Source: Desulfobacterales bacterium HSG16 (lineage in GTDB: Bacteria > Desulfobacterota > Desulfobacteria > Desulfobacterales > HSG16). Taken from it: a stretch of DNA of 64,000 bases. The notes under the pieces were generated by a model. It saw nothing but the letters and a program-made list of their open reading frames with translations. It searched no databases and was not told where the DNA came from. The position numbers and the translations under genes were made by a program. The stretch's first letter is position 1; every line of letters begins with the position of its first letter. This document shows, piece after piece, positions 27,121 to 36,157 of the stretch. The DNA lies in contig JAUCGE010000006.1 in assembly GCA_030377965.1 (NCBI GenBank), positions 1-64,000 on the forward strand, read 5' to 3'.

Positions 27121-28695
27121 TCACTCATCTGGTTCTGACTCATCTGGGAATCGATTTTTGATTTCGATAAATCTATCCAGGTTTTCAAGAAATATATCCA
27201 CGAGATTCGGATCGAAATGTTTTCCTTTCTCCATTCGAATCAGCTCGATTATCCCTTCGAGATCCCAGGCTTTTTTGTAAACTCTACGGCAGGCAAGCGC
27301 ATCAAATACATCCATGAAGCCTGCTATACGACCGGCAATATGTATATTTTCTCCCGCAATTTTTTTAGGATAGCCGCTTCCATCCCATTTTTCATGGTGT
27401 TCCATTGCGATGATAGCACCGGTTTTCATTATACTTCTTTCCGAATGCTTGAGAATATCGTGTCCGATTGTAGTATGAGTCTTGATGATTTCAAATTCCT
27501 GGTCAGTCAGTTTTCCCGGTTTGTTCAAAATTGCGTCTGGAATGCCAATTTTTCCCACATCGTGCAAAGGAGCGGCAAGAAGGAGCAGTTCTGCTTCTTT
27601 TTTGTCAATATGTGCAAGTTTTCCAAGAAGATATGAATATTCGGCAACTCGGCGTACATGATTAGCTGTTTCCTTTGACCTGTTCTCAACTACTTCTCCG
27701 AGGGTTACAATCACTTCTTTTTGAGTATCTACAATTTCTCTGTTGAGATCTATATTATCGAGAGCAATGGCTACATTCGTGAAAAAAATACGGATCAGGT
27801 TTTCATCAAGTTCGCTCAGAGGCTTATTATAGCCTCCCATATAAAGAAGATTTTCCGAACCGCTTTGAGTCGAAAAATAACCAGAAAAATGTTTGTCCGA
27901 GAATACATTTTTCTTTTTTTCCGAAGCCTGATGCAGGGTTTCGAGGATAGGTTCAGGGACGACTTCCCGGATAGGCTGATTGATATCGTCGCTGTATTTT
28001 CCGGTAGCCGCAATTATGTTCCAGCCGTCTTCCCTGTTCTCAGCAGAAAAGCCTGAAGCCTGGATATAAATAGAATCATCGTCCAGCCCCAGAATTGATG
28101 TCAATTGTGTAAGAGCGCCTGTAGCAAATTTTTTTATGGAATTAACCCTGAAAAGGCTGACTGATGCTTCAATTATCTGCTCTAGTCCAATTCTGTTTCG
28201 CTCGATTATCCGCAGATCACGGTAAGTACGTATAGCGGCAACCACGGTTGTAAACAATGTATGGTCGGTAAGGATGGTTTTCAGTTTGTAGTCGTTTATG
28301 TCGTATTTGGTTATGACTTCCCGTGCTGGAGCGTGGCCAGGCTGCCCGGTTCTCAGGATTATCCGGACGAAATTGTTTTTCAGAGTCTCGCGAATATCCT
28401 GAGTAACCACAAGCCCTGCATTATTTGCTTCCATTACCACGTCCAGAAGAATCAGTGCAGTATCTGGATGTTGACGAATCATCATAGATGCCTCTTTGCC
28501 GGAATAGGCGCTTAAAAATTCGATTCCTTTTCCGTCGAATACAAAATCGTCCAACACAAGCTTTGTTACCTTATGAATTTCTTCCTCGTCATCTACAATC
28601 ATGACTTTCCATGTTTCCAAAGGCTTTTCAGAAATCTTTTCGGTTTCCTCAGCAAAGATCAATTCATCACTGCTGTCATTTTTCTCTTCTCTCAT
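27121..28695 (-). CDS. response regulator with HD-GYP cyclic-di-GMP phosphodiesterase output
   Basis: The 524 residues begin with a REC domain (WKVMIVDDEEEIH, phospho-Asp in TALILLDVVME). A DUF3369-like spacer holds ITKYDINDYKLKTILTDHTLF, a GAF-like middle follows, and then a complete HD-GYP domain: PLHDVGKIGIPD, HHEKWDGSGYP and IAGFMDVFDAL. It should hydrolyse cyclic di-GMP in response to phosphorylation. The start overlaps the end of the upstream kinase by ATGA, so the two are coupled. Its REC plus spacer are closely similar to those of that neighbour, implying duplication. Confidence 0.93.
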   Translation of the reverse strand: MREEKNDSSDELIFAEETEKISEKPLETWKVMIVDDEEEIHKVTKLVLDDFVFDGKGIEFLSAYSGKEASMMIRQHPDTALILLDVVMEANNAGLVVTQDIRETLKNNFVRIILRTGQPGHAPAREVITKYDINDYKLKTILTDHTLFTTVVAAIRTYRDLRIIERNRIGLEQIIEASVSLFRVNSIKKFATGALTQLTSILGLDDDSIYIQASGFSAENREDGWNIIAATGKYSDDINQPIREVVPEPILETLHQASEKKKNVFSDKHFSGYFSTQSGSENLLYMGGYNKPLSELDENLIRIFFTNVAIALDNIDLNREIVDTQKEVIVTLGEVVENRSKETANHVRRVAEYSYLLGKLAHIDKKEAELLLLAAPLHDVGKIGIPDAILNKPGKLTDQEFEIIKTHTTIGHDILKHSERSIMKTGAIIAMEHHEKWDGSGYPKKIAGENIHIAGRIAGFMDVFDALACRRVYKKAWDLEGIIELIRMEKGKHFDPNLVDIFLENLDRFIEIKNRFPDESEPDE

Positions 28696-30008
28696 GCTTC
28701 ATTTCCTTGTTTTTTGAATCGGGCAGTAAAATAAAAACTTGATCCTTTGTCAGGTTTGCTCGACATCCAGATCTTTCCGCCCATCTTTTCAATGATCTCT
28801 CTGGAGATGGCAAGGCCCAGGCCTGCCCCATCCAGTCTTTTTGTTCTCACTTCTTCACACAGGGTAAAGGGTTCGAAAATATCATCCTGCTTGTCGCTGG
28901 GTATACCGATACCCGTGTCATTCACCTCGAACAGAATATCAATGTAATTTCCGGGCTTGTCTCCAGAAATATTATCGCGAGATAACCCAGATTCTCTAAA
29001 AATGGAGACATCCAGAGCAATGCATCCTGCTTCGGTATATTTGATGGCATTCACGGTAAGATTCATCAGTACCTGCTTTAATCTGTCCGGATCTCCTGTA
29101 AGAATATCGGGAACTTCATCGTCTATAAAATGAAAAACTGACAATTGCTTCCATTCCGCCTGAATTTTCAAGACGCTTATAATCCTTGCAACCAGCTCCC
29201 GCAATCCGAAAGTGGTCTCCTTTAAAACCAGTTGCCCTTCTTCAATATTTGTCAGATCAAGTACATTACTGATGATTTCGAAAAGCCCCTGACCGGATGT
29301 TCGGATTATTTCGGTAAAATTTTTCTGTTTTTTTGTCATGCTGGTGTTCAGGAGGATTTCAGCACCTCCCAGGATACCATTTAAAGGTGTCATAAGTTCG
29401 TGCTGCATGTTGGCAAGAAACTGGGTACGGGCTTTTTCGGCTGCCCTGGCCTGTTCAAGGGCATCTTCAATTTCCTTCCGGCTCTGCTCAATGAATCTCA
29501 AATCCCGGTATGAACGTAAGGCAGAAATTACAGTGGTAAACAGGGTGTGATCAGTCAGAACGGTTTTGAGTTTATAGTCGTTTATATCATACCTGGTAAT
29601 GACATCTCTTTCCGGGGCATGGCCCGGCTGCCCGGTGCGAAGAACAATGCGGACAATGTTGTTTTGCAGCTCGCTTCTGATATATTCGGTTACATCCAGG
29701 CCAGCACTGATGGTTTCCATAACCACATCAAGAAGTATCAGGGCAGTGTCCGGGTTATCTCGAATCATCTCACATGCCTGCTTTCCGGAATATGCGCTCA
29801 GACAAGATAGTTTTCTGCCGTCAAAGATGATTTCATCAAGTATCATCTGAGTTATTTTATGAAGATCTTTCTCATCATCAACGATCATGATCTTCCATGT
29901 TTCTGCCGAAGTTTCAATTGATTCACCAGGTGATTTTACCGGTGTTTCCTCAGCGAAAAAAAGTTCGTCATCTTGATCATATAAAAGATTATTATTACTG
30001 TCCTTCAT
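28692..30008 (-). CDS. REC-histidine kinase hybrid (reverse architecture)
   Basis: The 438 residues start with REC (WKIMIVDDEKDLH, TALILLDVVMETI) and the same DUF3369-like block (ITRYDINDYKLKTVLTDHTLF) as the next gene. A coiled coil and a HisKA domain with phospho-His in MQHELMTPLNG follow, then HATPase_c with N-box NLTVNAIKYT, DTGIGIPSD and GAGLGLAISREIIEKMGG. It has no membrane segment. It overlaps the upstream membrane kinase by 14 bp and the HD-GYP gene by 4 bp. It likely relays a signal from the former to the latter. Confidence 0.92.
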   Translation of the reverse strand: MKDSNNNLLYDQDDELFFAEETPVKSPGESIETSAETWKIMIVDDEKDLHKITQMILDEIIFDGRKLSCLSAYSGKQACEMIRDNPDTALILLDVVMETISAGLDVTEYIRSELQNNIVRIVLRTGQPGHAPERDVITRYDINDYKLKTVLTDHTLFTTVISALRSYRDLRFIEQSRKEIEDALEQARAAEKARTQFLANMQHELMTPLNGILGGAEILLNTSMTKKQKNFTEIIRTSGQGLFEIISNVLDLTNIEEGQLVLKETTFGLRELVARIISVLKIQAEWKQLSVFHFIDDEVPDILTGDPDRLKQVLMNLTVNAIKYTEAGCIALDVSIFRESGLSRDNISGDKPGNYIDILFEVNDTGIGIPSDKQDDIFEPFTLCEEVRTKRLDGAGLGLAISREIIEKMGGKIWMSSKPDKGSSFYFTARFKKQGNEA

Positions 30009-31560
30009 CTGTCATCTCCTCTTCTCTGGGAATCTGGATCGTAAAAACAGCGCCGTTTCCGGGTTCGCTTTCACAATCAATCTTTCCACCCAGCGTCCGT
30101 GTAACCAGGTTATATACGATATGCATTCCCAGGCCGGTTCCCCCTTTTGTTCGACGTGTGGTATAAAACGGATCGAATATTTTATTGCATTGTTCCTGGT
30201 TCATCCCTTCTCCATCATCCTTGTACGTTATACAAATTTTTGTTCCCAAATCCTTTACATGGATTGACATCTTTCCTTTTTCCACGTTCTCAAAGCCATG
30301 ATAGAGAGAATTTACGACAAGGTTGGTTATTATCTGCATGAAAGCCCCAGGATAACTATACAAAACGATATCATCATGGCAATCTACGGTTATGGTGTGT
30401 TGAGTTCTCTTATATTTGGGTCTGAGGCTCAAGAGCATATTATTCAGATATTCACTTAGCTTAAAATGTCTTTTTTCCTCGGAGGTCTGATCCACTGCCA
30501 GTTTCTTGAAGCTCTGGATAAGTTCTGCTGCCCGGCTCAAATTCAAAAGAATGGAAGCAGAAGAATCTGTAGCTGTGTTCAAATATTTCTCAAGATCCGA
30601 GCGTTTGAGGCTCCCGGAGTTAAAAAGCCTGTTTGTTTCTGTGGTTTTTCTCTCCAGGAAAGAGGCTGCTGTAACACCGATACCCACTGGCGTATTGACC
30701 TCGTGAGCAATGCCTGCAACAAGTCCGCCCAGAGCAGCCATCTTGCGTGATTCCACAAGATCGTCCTGGGTTTTTTTCAGGTTTTCCATGGATTCCTCAA
30801 GAGCCATGTTGGCTCTGGTCAGTTTTGCTGTTCTCTCATCAACAATATTTTCCAGATGATCCCGATGCTCCGCCAGCTCGGCATTGAGACACCCGGCTTC
30901 CACCTCTCTTTTGTCGATATCTCCAGCCATGAGGTTCACTTCCCTGATGATACTGTCAATATCGTTCTGAGGTGCAGAATCAAGAGGATGGCTGTAATCT
31001 CCCCGTGCAATAGTTCTGATACCACAGATCAGTTGCTGTAAAGGTTTGTCCAGGAGAGTACTCATTATAAAATGTGTTCCCAGAATCAGGGCAATAATGA
31101 CAGAGCCAATGCTTATGATCATGGAATATATCATGGTTTTCTGTGTCCGCTTCACATTTTGATCAGTAAAGTAAAGTTCTATCTCCCCGATTTTATGCTT
31201 TTTCTTATAAATCGTTCTTTTCAGAAGAATCAATTTTTTGACATTGGCGGGAATTTTATCGAAAAGGATGCGCTTTTCCGCTTTCACCCGAACACCCACA
31301 AGATATTCCGAATTCAGATACGCCTGGAAAGTCTGCTGGATCGATTCAAAGTCCACGTTCCACATAGGGAGCGTTATAACCCTTACAATTTCATCGCTGA
31401 TAGAAGCTGTTTTTTCTTCCAGTTCCCGTTGTAAATTCTGTGTTGCCACAATAAAAAAAAATGTCCCGATCATGGTGGCTACAATGCAGATAGCAAAAGC
31501 AAGCCCTGCCAGAAGATCCCTGGATATGGTCCGCTTTCCTAAATTTGTAATTATGTTCAT
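29995..31560 (-). CDS. membrane sensor histidine kinase
   Basis: The 521 residues have a first transmembrane helix at about 15-38 and a periplasmic region of about 110 residues. A second helix at about 150-175, a HAMP domain, a coiled coil with DERTAKLTRANMALEESMENL and a HisKA-like domain (GIAHEVNTPVGIG) follow. HATPase_c carries NLVVNSLYHG, DDGEGMN and KGGTGLGMHIVYNLV. The first gene of a three-gene signalling operon; a TTGACA-type promoter lies just upstream. The ligand is unknown. Confidence 0.92.
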   Translation of the reverse strand: MNIITNLGKRTISRDLLAGLAFAICIVATMIGTFFFIVATQNLQRELEEKTASISDEIVRVITLPMWNVDFESIQQTFQAYLNSEYLVGVRVKAEKRILFDKIPANVKKLILLKRTIYKKKHKIGEIELYFTDQNVKRTQKTMIYSMIISIGSVIIALILGTHFIMSTLLDKPLQQLICGIRTIARGDYSHPLDSAPQNDIDSIIREVNLMAGDIDKREVEAGCLNAELAEHRDHLENIVDERTAKLTRANMALEESMENLKKTQDDLVESRKMAALGGLVAGIAHEVNTPVGIGVTAASFLERKTTETNRLFNSGSLKRSDLEKYLNTATDSSASILLNLSRAAELIQSFKKLAVDQTSEEKRHFKLSEYLNNMLLSLRPKYKRTQHTITVDCHDDIVLYSYPGAFMQIITNLVVNSLYHGFENVEKGKMSIHVKDLGTKICITYKDDGEGMNQEQCNKIFDPFYTTRRTKGGTGLGMHIVYNLVTRTLGGKIDCESEPGNGAVFTIQIPREEEMTDEGQ

Positions 31561-31604
31561 TTTCCCTTACCTTAATAAGTGATGATAGCGTTCAAATCCT
31601 TAAA

Positions 31605-31633
31605 GCTTTAAAATAATTTATAACTTTTGTCAA
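31605..31633 (-). promoter_or_regulatory. possible promoter of the signalling operon
   Basis: On the minus strand, TTGACA (31633-31628) and TAAAGC (31610-31605) are separated by 17 bp. The expected start of transcription is about 40 bp before the kinase ATG. The -10 is weak. Confidence 0.4.
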
Positions 31634-31935
31634 TATTCTCGAAAGATTGACAGGCAGTGATCCAGACTGTCTGGCATCAATGAATGATCCTGAACCCTGA
31701 TTACAAAGATGCAGGATGACATGATTACAAAATCAGGAAATCCTTCAATCCTTTTAATCAAGGTTCAAAGATTTCATGGTTCGTTGTAAGCATCAGGCCA
31801 TGGGAATTTATATGAAATAAACTTATTATCCGATTACTGCAAAATTGAAAAGAGTCGAAAAGTCGAACAGCCTTGTTGTGACCGGGCAGAGAGGAATGAC
31901 ATTGATACCAGATCAGGCTTTTGGTTTTGTTCGCG

Positions 31936-32020
31936 TGAACCGCAGATAATCATGATGTTTATGATGATCATGATGGTGAAATCATGGATATCATCTTTTA
32001 TCATGATTATCTGCGGTTCA
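31936..32020. repeat. 21-bp perfect inverted repeat with 43-bp loop
   Basis: tgaaccgcagataatcatgat at 31936-31956 is exactly inverted at 32000-32020. The loop is itself full of atgat/atcat words, so extended cruciform or hairpin forms are possible. It sits downstream of the CHAT gene and upstream of the kinase operon. Confidence 0.85.
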
Positions 32021-32060
32021 AGAGTGAAAAAATTCTTCGCAGCCCTCGTCGTCTTCGTAG

Positions 32061-32085
32061 GTTGGGTTGAGGAACGAAACCCAAC
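32061..32085. repeat. GTTGGGTT...AACCCAAC hairpin
   Basis: An 8-bp stem (gttgggtt / aacccaac) with a 9-nt loop lies 16 bp past the CHAT gene stop codon. Such GTTGGGTT-type hairpins are widespread intergenic repeats. It may help end the CHAT transcript, but there is no U-run. Confidence 0.6.
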
Positions 32086-32100
32086 GAAATCGATGTCAAA

Positions 32101-35100
32101 TCATTCGGAAGCCTTTTTGAGTCGTTCTTCTGCTTCTTGCGGTGTGATTTTCAAGATTTCGGCAATGGCTGCGGGTAGAATTTTGTCTTTGCTGGCTTGC
32201 CAGAGTCTGGCTAAACTATTTATCGTAATATTCAGGTCGTGTTCACCGCCAAATTCAAACGTAATTCCCAAATCCTTCAAGTAGTACTCACGAGCCTGAT
32301 CAAATAGTTGCTGTGCCTCGGATACTCTCCCCAACTGGTGGTAGGTGGAAGCCTGTGAATATCGGTCGTTGAATTCGATTTGGATTTTCAGAGCCTGCTG
32401 GTAGTAGTTCTCCGCCTGATCATATTGACGCTGTTCCTCGGACACTATCCCCAACTGGTGGTAGGTTCCAGCCTGTGAATATCGGTCGTTGAATTCGATT
32501 TTGATTTTCAGAGCCTGCTGGTAGTAGTTCTCCGCCTGATCATATTGACGCTGTTCCTCGGACACTATCCCCAACTGGTGATAGGTGGAAGCCTGTGAAT
32601 ATCGGTCGTTGAATTCGATTTTGATTTTCAGAGCCTGCTGGTAGTAGTTCTCCGCCTGATCATATTGACGCTGTTCCTGGGACACTCTCCCCAACTGGTG
32701 GTAGATTCTAGCCTGTGAATATCGGTCGTTGAATTCGATTTGGATTTTCAGAGCCTGCTGGTAGTAGTTCTCCGCCTGATCATATTGACGCTGTGCCTGA
32801 GAAATCACGCCAAGTTCGTGATACGTGGTAGCTTTATGCATACTTTTGGACTTCTCATCCATTTTATCCAATGAATCAATATGCTTCAAAGCTTTCTGAT
32901 AAGACTTTTCCGATGCTTCGTAGAGATTAGTAAATCTTTGGCGTCTGGCAATATCCCCTATGGTTCTGAGAAGATCAAATCCCAAATCCCCTGAAATCAA
33001 ATCTGCAGGGTATTTTTCTAAATCAGACAATACCATTTGTCCAAACTCTATCCCTCTTTGATGATCCTGAGTTATATCTATGTATTCATCAATAGCTGTA
33101 TAAATTTCACTGATCGAAACCCGTTCTCCCAAAGCCAGCTTCAACCCCGTCATCAAATTCTCATACTCCAAACGAGTAAGAACCTGCCCCGTCTGCTTTT
33201 CCTGAGCTTCTTTGGACGTAAGCATTTGCCCCAAAGCTCCCCCTACTCCATCATAAAACTGCCGAAAAGCCCTTTCAACAGCCTGCCGAAAATCAGAAGA
33301 AGCATCATTCAACCGTGCGCGAAGAAAATAAGGAAAAATCGGCTGAAGATGCAAAAATATGGGAATCTCATGGGACGTAAGCAACCCCCAGTTGCCAGCC
33401 TCTTTCAGCACCTCCTCGAAATTCTCGAAAGGCAGATCCGCCAGTTTTTCCTGTGCCTTTAGTTTTTCGATGTATTGCGGCAAATGGCTGATATCAATCA
33501 CCCCGGTAAAAGGCGCAATACAAAGCAGTAATTTCTGTGCATCTTCAGAAAGATTGCTGTGGGAGTAATCAATACATTTCAAGATACTCTCGGTTTTCTC
33601 CCCTGAATCTTTCTTTGGATCAAGAGCCACAACACCAGCCTGCAAAGCTTTCAGCACATCCGCAGGAGTCTGCCGTGACAGGTTTGCGAGAACTACTTCC
33701 AAAGGCAGGGGATAACCGTCCAGAAGCTTGAGCAGGCTTTTAAATTCATCCGATTTTCGATATTGCTCCAGGGTCGAATTATCTTGAACATGCCGCTTCA
33801 AGATCCGATCTGCCAGGGTGGAAGCGGCTTCGGAATCAAGACCCGGCAAGTCATAGATATCGGTCTTTCTCAATGGTGCGTTGGCTCCATCCACCAGCCA
33901 TGCCTCACCGCCCCGGCTTCCCAGAAGCACGAGAGTTTCCCCGTCCAGGAGATCAGCTAAGAAATTCCGCAATATCTCACGCTCCTCAATCGGCAGAGTA
34001 TTTTGAATGGCCAGATTCTCGCCGGTCACGGACTCCAGATTATCCAGAATCAGCAGATGACGCTTGTTCCTCAGTTTTTGAGCGAGATTTTTTGCCTGTG
34101 CCTGGGGAGCCAGGGAGCGAAACCCTATCATTTCAGGAGAAACAGCCATACCGGAGGGAAGTGCCGCCTGCCCTGCGGGTTGAAACAAACCTGCAGCGAT
34201 TTCATCCATGATCTGGTGAAGAGTCCAGGCTTTCTCGTCATATCCGAAATAGAAAACCTCTTTTACAAACCGGGTGGTCTGCCACCATTCCCCGAGATGG
34301 CGCAGCAGGGAAGTCTTGCCAGCACCTCCCATCCCGCGAATGAAAAGAAGGTTGCGCCGCTTTCCCTCGTTTTTTTGCAAAAGCCGCTTTTCTATTTGAA
34401 GAATATCCAGGTCACGGCCCACAAAACCGTATTCCGGCTCAATGGCCGTAAACCCGACAGCCTGCCTATTATAAAAAGCTGCGGATTCCTCAAGCGTAAA
34501 CTCCCGGAATTCAAGCGAAGTTTTCGCATTCGCGCCCCCGGTTTGATACGCCACGGGCAGCATCCAGTCTTCAAGCTTGATGCATTGATTGAAATATGCC
34601 CTGCGTTCCTTGTCTCCATAGAGTGCCGCACGGGAATGAACAAAGGCTTTGGACAAATCGTTATTCTCGAACAGGCTCCGATAAAAATTCTTCATCAAAA
34701 GCTCTGCTGCGCTCACCGTGACCGTATAGCCCATTGCAAGAACTGTCCGAACACCTGCCTGAAGCAGTCGGCTGCCCAGGCTGGTTTCTTCTACCGCTCC
34801 CACCTGCTTTCCGGACTGGCAGGCGTTTAAAACAGCCACGGGGATATGATGATCAATCAAAAGTTCTGCCAATTCACCCGATTCTGCCGGATCTGACCGG
34901 CCTTCCTGTTCTCCCTCGAAGAAAAGAAAAGCTTTTTTTCCGTCAAAAGGCTCCATATCCGACCTGCCATATCGTTGGAAAAGATGAGTGTCGGTATCAA
35001 TCTCTGCGGTCTTTACCTGATCAAATTCCATCAAAGCGCCATGCATGTCAAAATGGATGATATGATAATATCCGACTCCGTGATTGTCCCGCATTTTCCT

Positions 35101-35721
35101 GAGATGTTCGGTCAATGCCCTGTAAGTTCCGGGCCGGAGGATATCCACACGAACAGGCAGCTCCGCCTTACGCAGGCTTCCAACCAATGGCCGGGAGATT
35201 GTGCGATACCCCACATCGGATTTACCTCCTGGTCGGGCAGTCACCACGAGCAGGTTGATGACAGGCGAAGGCTGGACATTCAAAGTGGCCGCAACCGGAT
35301 CGACACCGCACCGAACCATCGGAGCGTCGATGACAAAGGCTTTTGGCTGTTTCGGATCTTTTAACGCCTCCCAATGGAGCTTGTGAAATCCCGGAGATCC
35401 CACAATCTCGAACTTCAAGGCACTCACGCCCTCAGCTTTGGCCTGCCCGTATCGGCTGAACAAGTCAAAATCTTGTTTGAAGACCTGCTCGAATAGCTGT
35501 TCTCCATACGCTTTGACGCTCGCAGCAGCCTCTTTTGCCCGAACCTGGTGTAAAAAAGGCATACACAGATGCTGCTCGAAATACCACTCAAGAAGTTTTT
35601 CATCCTGTTCTGAAAACGGATCATTGACAGTTACGGGAAAATTCCCCTGGTTATCGAAGCTGACTGCAGCATTTGGACTCTGGTCGAAACTAGCTGTCTC
35701 GCATATGGTTATTACTGTCAT
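32101..35721 (-). CDS. CHAT protease-NTPase-TPR conflict protein
   Basis: The 1,206-residue protein combines an N-terminal CHAT (caspase-like) domain with an NB-ARC/NACHT-like NTPase and a C-terminal TPR array. The CHAT dyad is His227 in YYHIIHFDMHG and Cys301 in VAVLNACQSG. The P-loop is at about 463-471 (GMGGAGKTS), with Walker B in HLLILDNLES. A helical region follows, then TPRs (about 950-1150). Four of the TPRs are almost identical 40-residue copies of YYQQALKI.IEFNDRYSQA..YHQLG..S. Such proteins are sensor-activated proteases in bacterial conflict systems. It lies 31 bp after the EACC1-like gene, in one operon. Confidence 0.92.
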   Translation of the reverse strand: MTVITICETASFDQSPNAAVSFDNQGNFPVTVNDPFSEQDEKLLEWYFEQHLCMPFLHQVRAKEAAASVKAYGEQLFEQVFKQDFDLFSRYGQAKAEGVSALKFEIVGSPGFHKLHWEALKDPKQPKAFVIDAPMVRCGVDPVAATLNVQPSPVINLLVVTARPGGKSDVGYRTISRPLVGSLRKAELPVRVDILRPGTYRALTEHLRKMRDNHGVGYYHIIHFDMHGALMEFDQVKTAEIDTDTHLFQRYGRSDMEPFDGKKAFLFFEGEQEGRSDPAESGELAELLIDHHIPVAVLNACQSGKQVGAVEETSLGSRLLQAGVRTVLAMGYTVTVSAAELLMKNFYRSLFENNDLSKAFVHSRAALYGDKERRAYFNQCIKLEDWMLPVAYQTGGANAKTSLEFREFTLEESAAFYNRQAVGFTAIEPEYGFVGRDLDILQIEKRLLQKNEGKRRNLLFIRGMGGAGKTSLLRHLGEWWQTTRFVKEVFYFGYDEKAWTLHQIMDEIAAGLFQPAGQAALPSGMAVSPEMIGFRSLAPQAQAKNLAQKLRNKRHLLILDNLESVTGENLAIQNTLPIEEREILRNFLADLLDGETLVLLGSRGGEAWLVDGANAPLRKTDIYDLPGLDSEAASTLADRILKRHVQDNSTLEQYRKSDEFKSLLKLLDGYPLPLEVVLANLSRQTPADVLKALQAGVVALDPKKDSGEKTESILKCIDYSHSNLSEDAQKLLLCIAPFTGVIDISHLPQYIEKLKAQEKLADLPFENFEEVLKEAGNWGLLTSHEIPIFLHLQPIFPYFLRARLNDASSDFRQAVERAFRQFYDGVGGALGQMLTSKEAQEKQTGQVLTRLEYENLMTGLKLALGERVSISEIYTAIDEYIDITQDHQRGIEFGQMVLSDLEKYPADLISGDLGFDLLRTIGDIARRQRFTNLYEASEKSYQKALKHIDSLDKMDEKSKSMHKATTYHELGVISQAQRQYDQAENYYQQALKIQIEFNDRYSQARIYHQLGRVSQEQRQYDQAENYYQQALKIKIEFNDRYSQASTYHQLGIVSEEQRQYDQAENYYQQALKIKIEFNDRYSQAGTYHQLGIVSEEQRQYDQAENYYQQALKIQIEFNDRYSQASTYHQLGRVSEAQQLFDQAREYYLKDLGITFEFGGEHDLNITINSLARLWQASKDKILPAAIAEILKITPQEAEERLKKASE
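32341..32820. repeat. 120-bp tandem repeats encoding identical TPRs
   Basis: Four consecutive 120-bp units, differing at only a few positions, encode 40-residue TPR copies. A fifth, more diverged unit lies on the upstream-coding side. The near identity of the DNA argues for recent expansion or gene conversion. Confidence 0.92.
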
Positions 35722-35752
35722 GAATATGGCTCCATCATTATGTCGGTTTGAT

Positions 35753-36157
35753 TCATTCTGATTTGTCTTTTATCACAAGCAGTCGGCTGCCGTCGGGCTG
35801 GTCTATCATAAGAATTTCAACTTCAGGCATGATAATTTCAACTTCAGGCATGATAACTTCAACTTCAGGCATAAGAACTTCAACTTCAGATTCGGGTTTC
35901 GCTTTTTTAGGCATCTTCTCTTTTATGAACGTGATCACCTGTTCCTTGAGAAGGTCTTTTAAAACATCATAAGCAAACGAAGCCAGCACGCCGCCTAGAA
36001 ACATTGACATCGTGCCGGGTTCGGCAAAACTCTCGGCAGGGGATTCGGAAAGTTCGGCCTTTGCAACCTTCTCACATTCGCCTGTCTCGTTCCATGCGGA
36101 TACAAACTCATCAATTTCGATATCGAGTCCGGGGGATAACACTATGCGGTAGTCCAT
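35753..36157 (-). CDS. small EACC1-like partner of the CHAT protein
   Basis: The 134 residues have an N-terminal strand-helix unit (YRIVLSPGLDIEIDEFVSAW). A PGTMSMFLGGVLASFAYDVLKDLL stretch is hydrophobic and may sit at the membrane. A basic segment, four 7-residue repeats (PEVEVIM) and the C-terminal strand pair IDQPDGSRLLVIKD follow. The order matches the 'effector-associated constant component' proteins found beside CHAT/NTPase effectors, but this link is by pattern memory only. Strong ribosome site aggagg. It precedes the CHAT gene by 31 bp and is probably its regulator or substrate. Confidence 0.6.
   Translation of the reverse strand: MDYRIVLSPGLDIEIDEFVSAWNETGECEKVAKAELSESPAESFAEPGTMSMFLGGVLASFAYDVLKDLLKEQVITFIKEKMPKKAKPESEVEVLMPEVEVIMPEVEIIMPEVEILMIDQPDGSRLLVIKDKSE
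35813..35896. repeat. 21-bp x4 tandem repeat in the EACC1-like gene
   Basis: Four 21-bp units (aatttcaacttcaggcatgat and variants) encode the heptad PEV-E-V/I-I/L-M on the minus strand. Confidence 0.9.

Larger units (their letters stand above)
31561..32100. other. repeat-rich intergenic region
   Basis: This 540-bp region has no supported gene. It holds the kinase promoter and a degenerate cgattacaaa/aatcaggaaatcc-type AT repeat at about 31690-31790. The string atcaaggttcaaag there recurs at about 36400. A long inverted repeat lies at 31936-32020 and a short hairpin at 32061-32085. Confidence 0.5.

Noticed and set aside
32341-32820. CRISPR-like array
   Set aside because: The repeats are 120 bp without unique spacers and translate as TPR units.
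34003-34830. 275-codon plus-strand ORF
   Set aside because: It lies antisense to the CHAT-NTPase gene, which has clear motifs.
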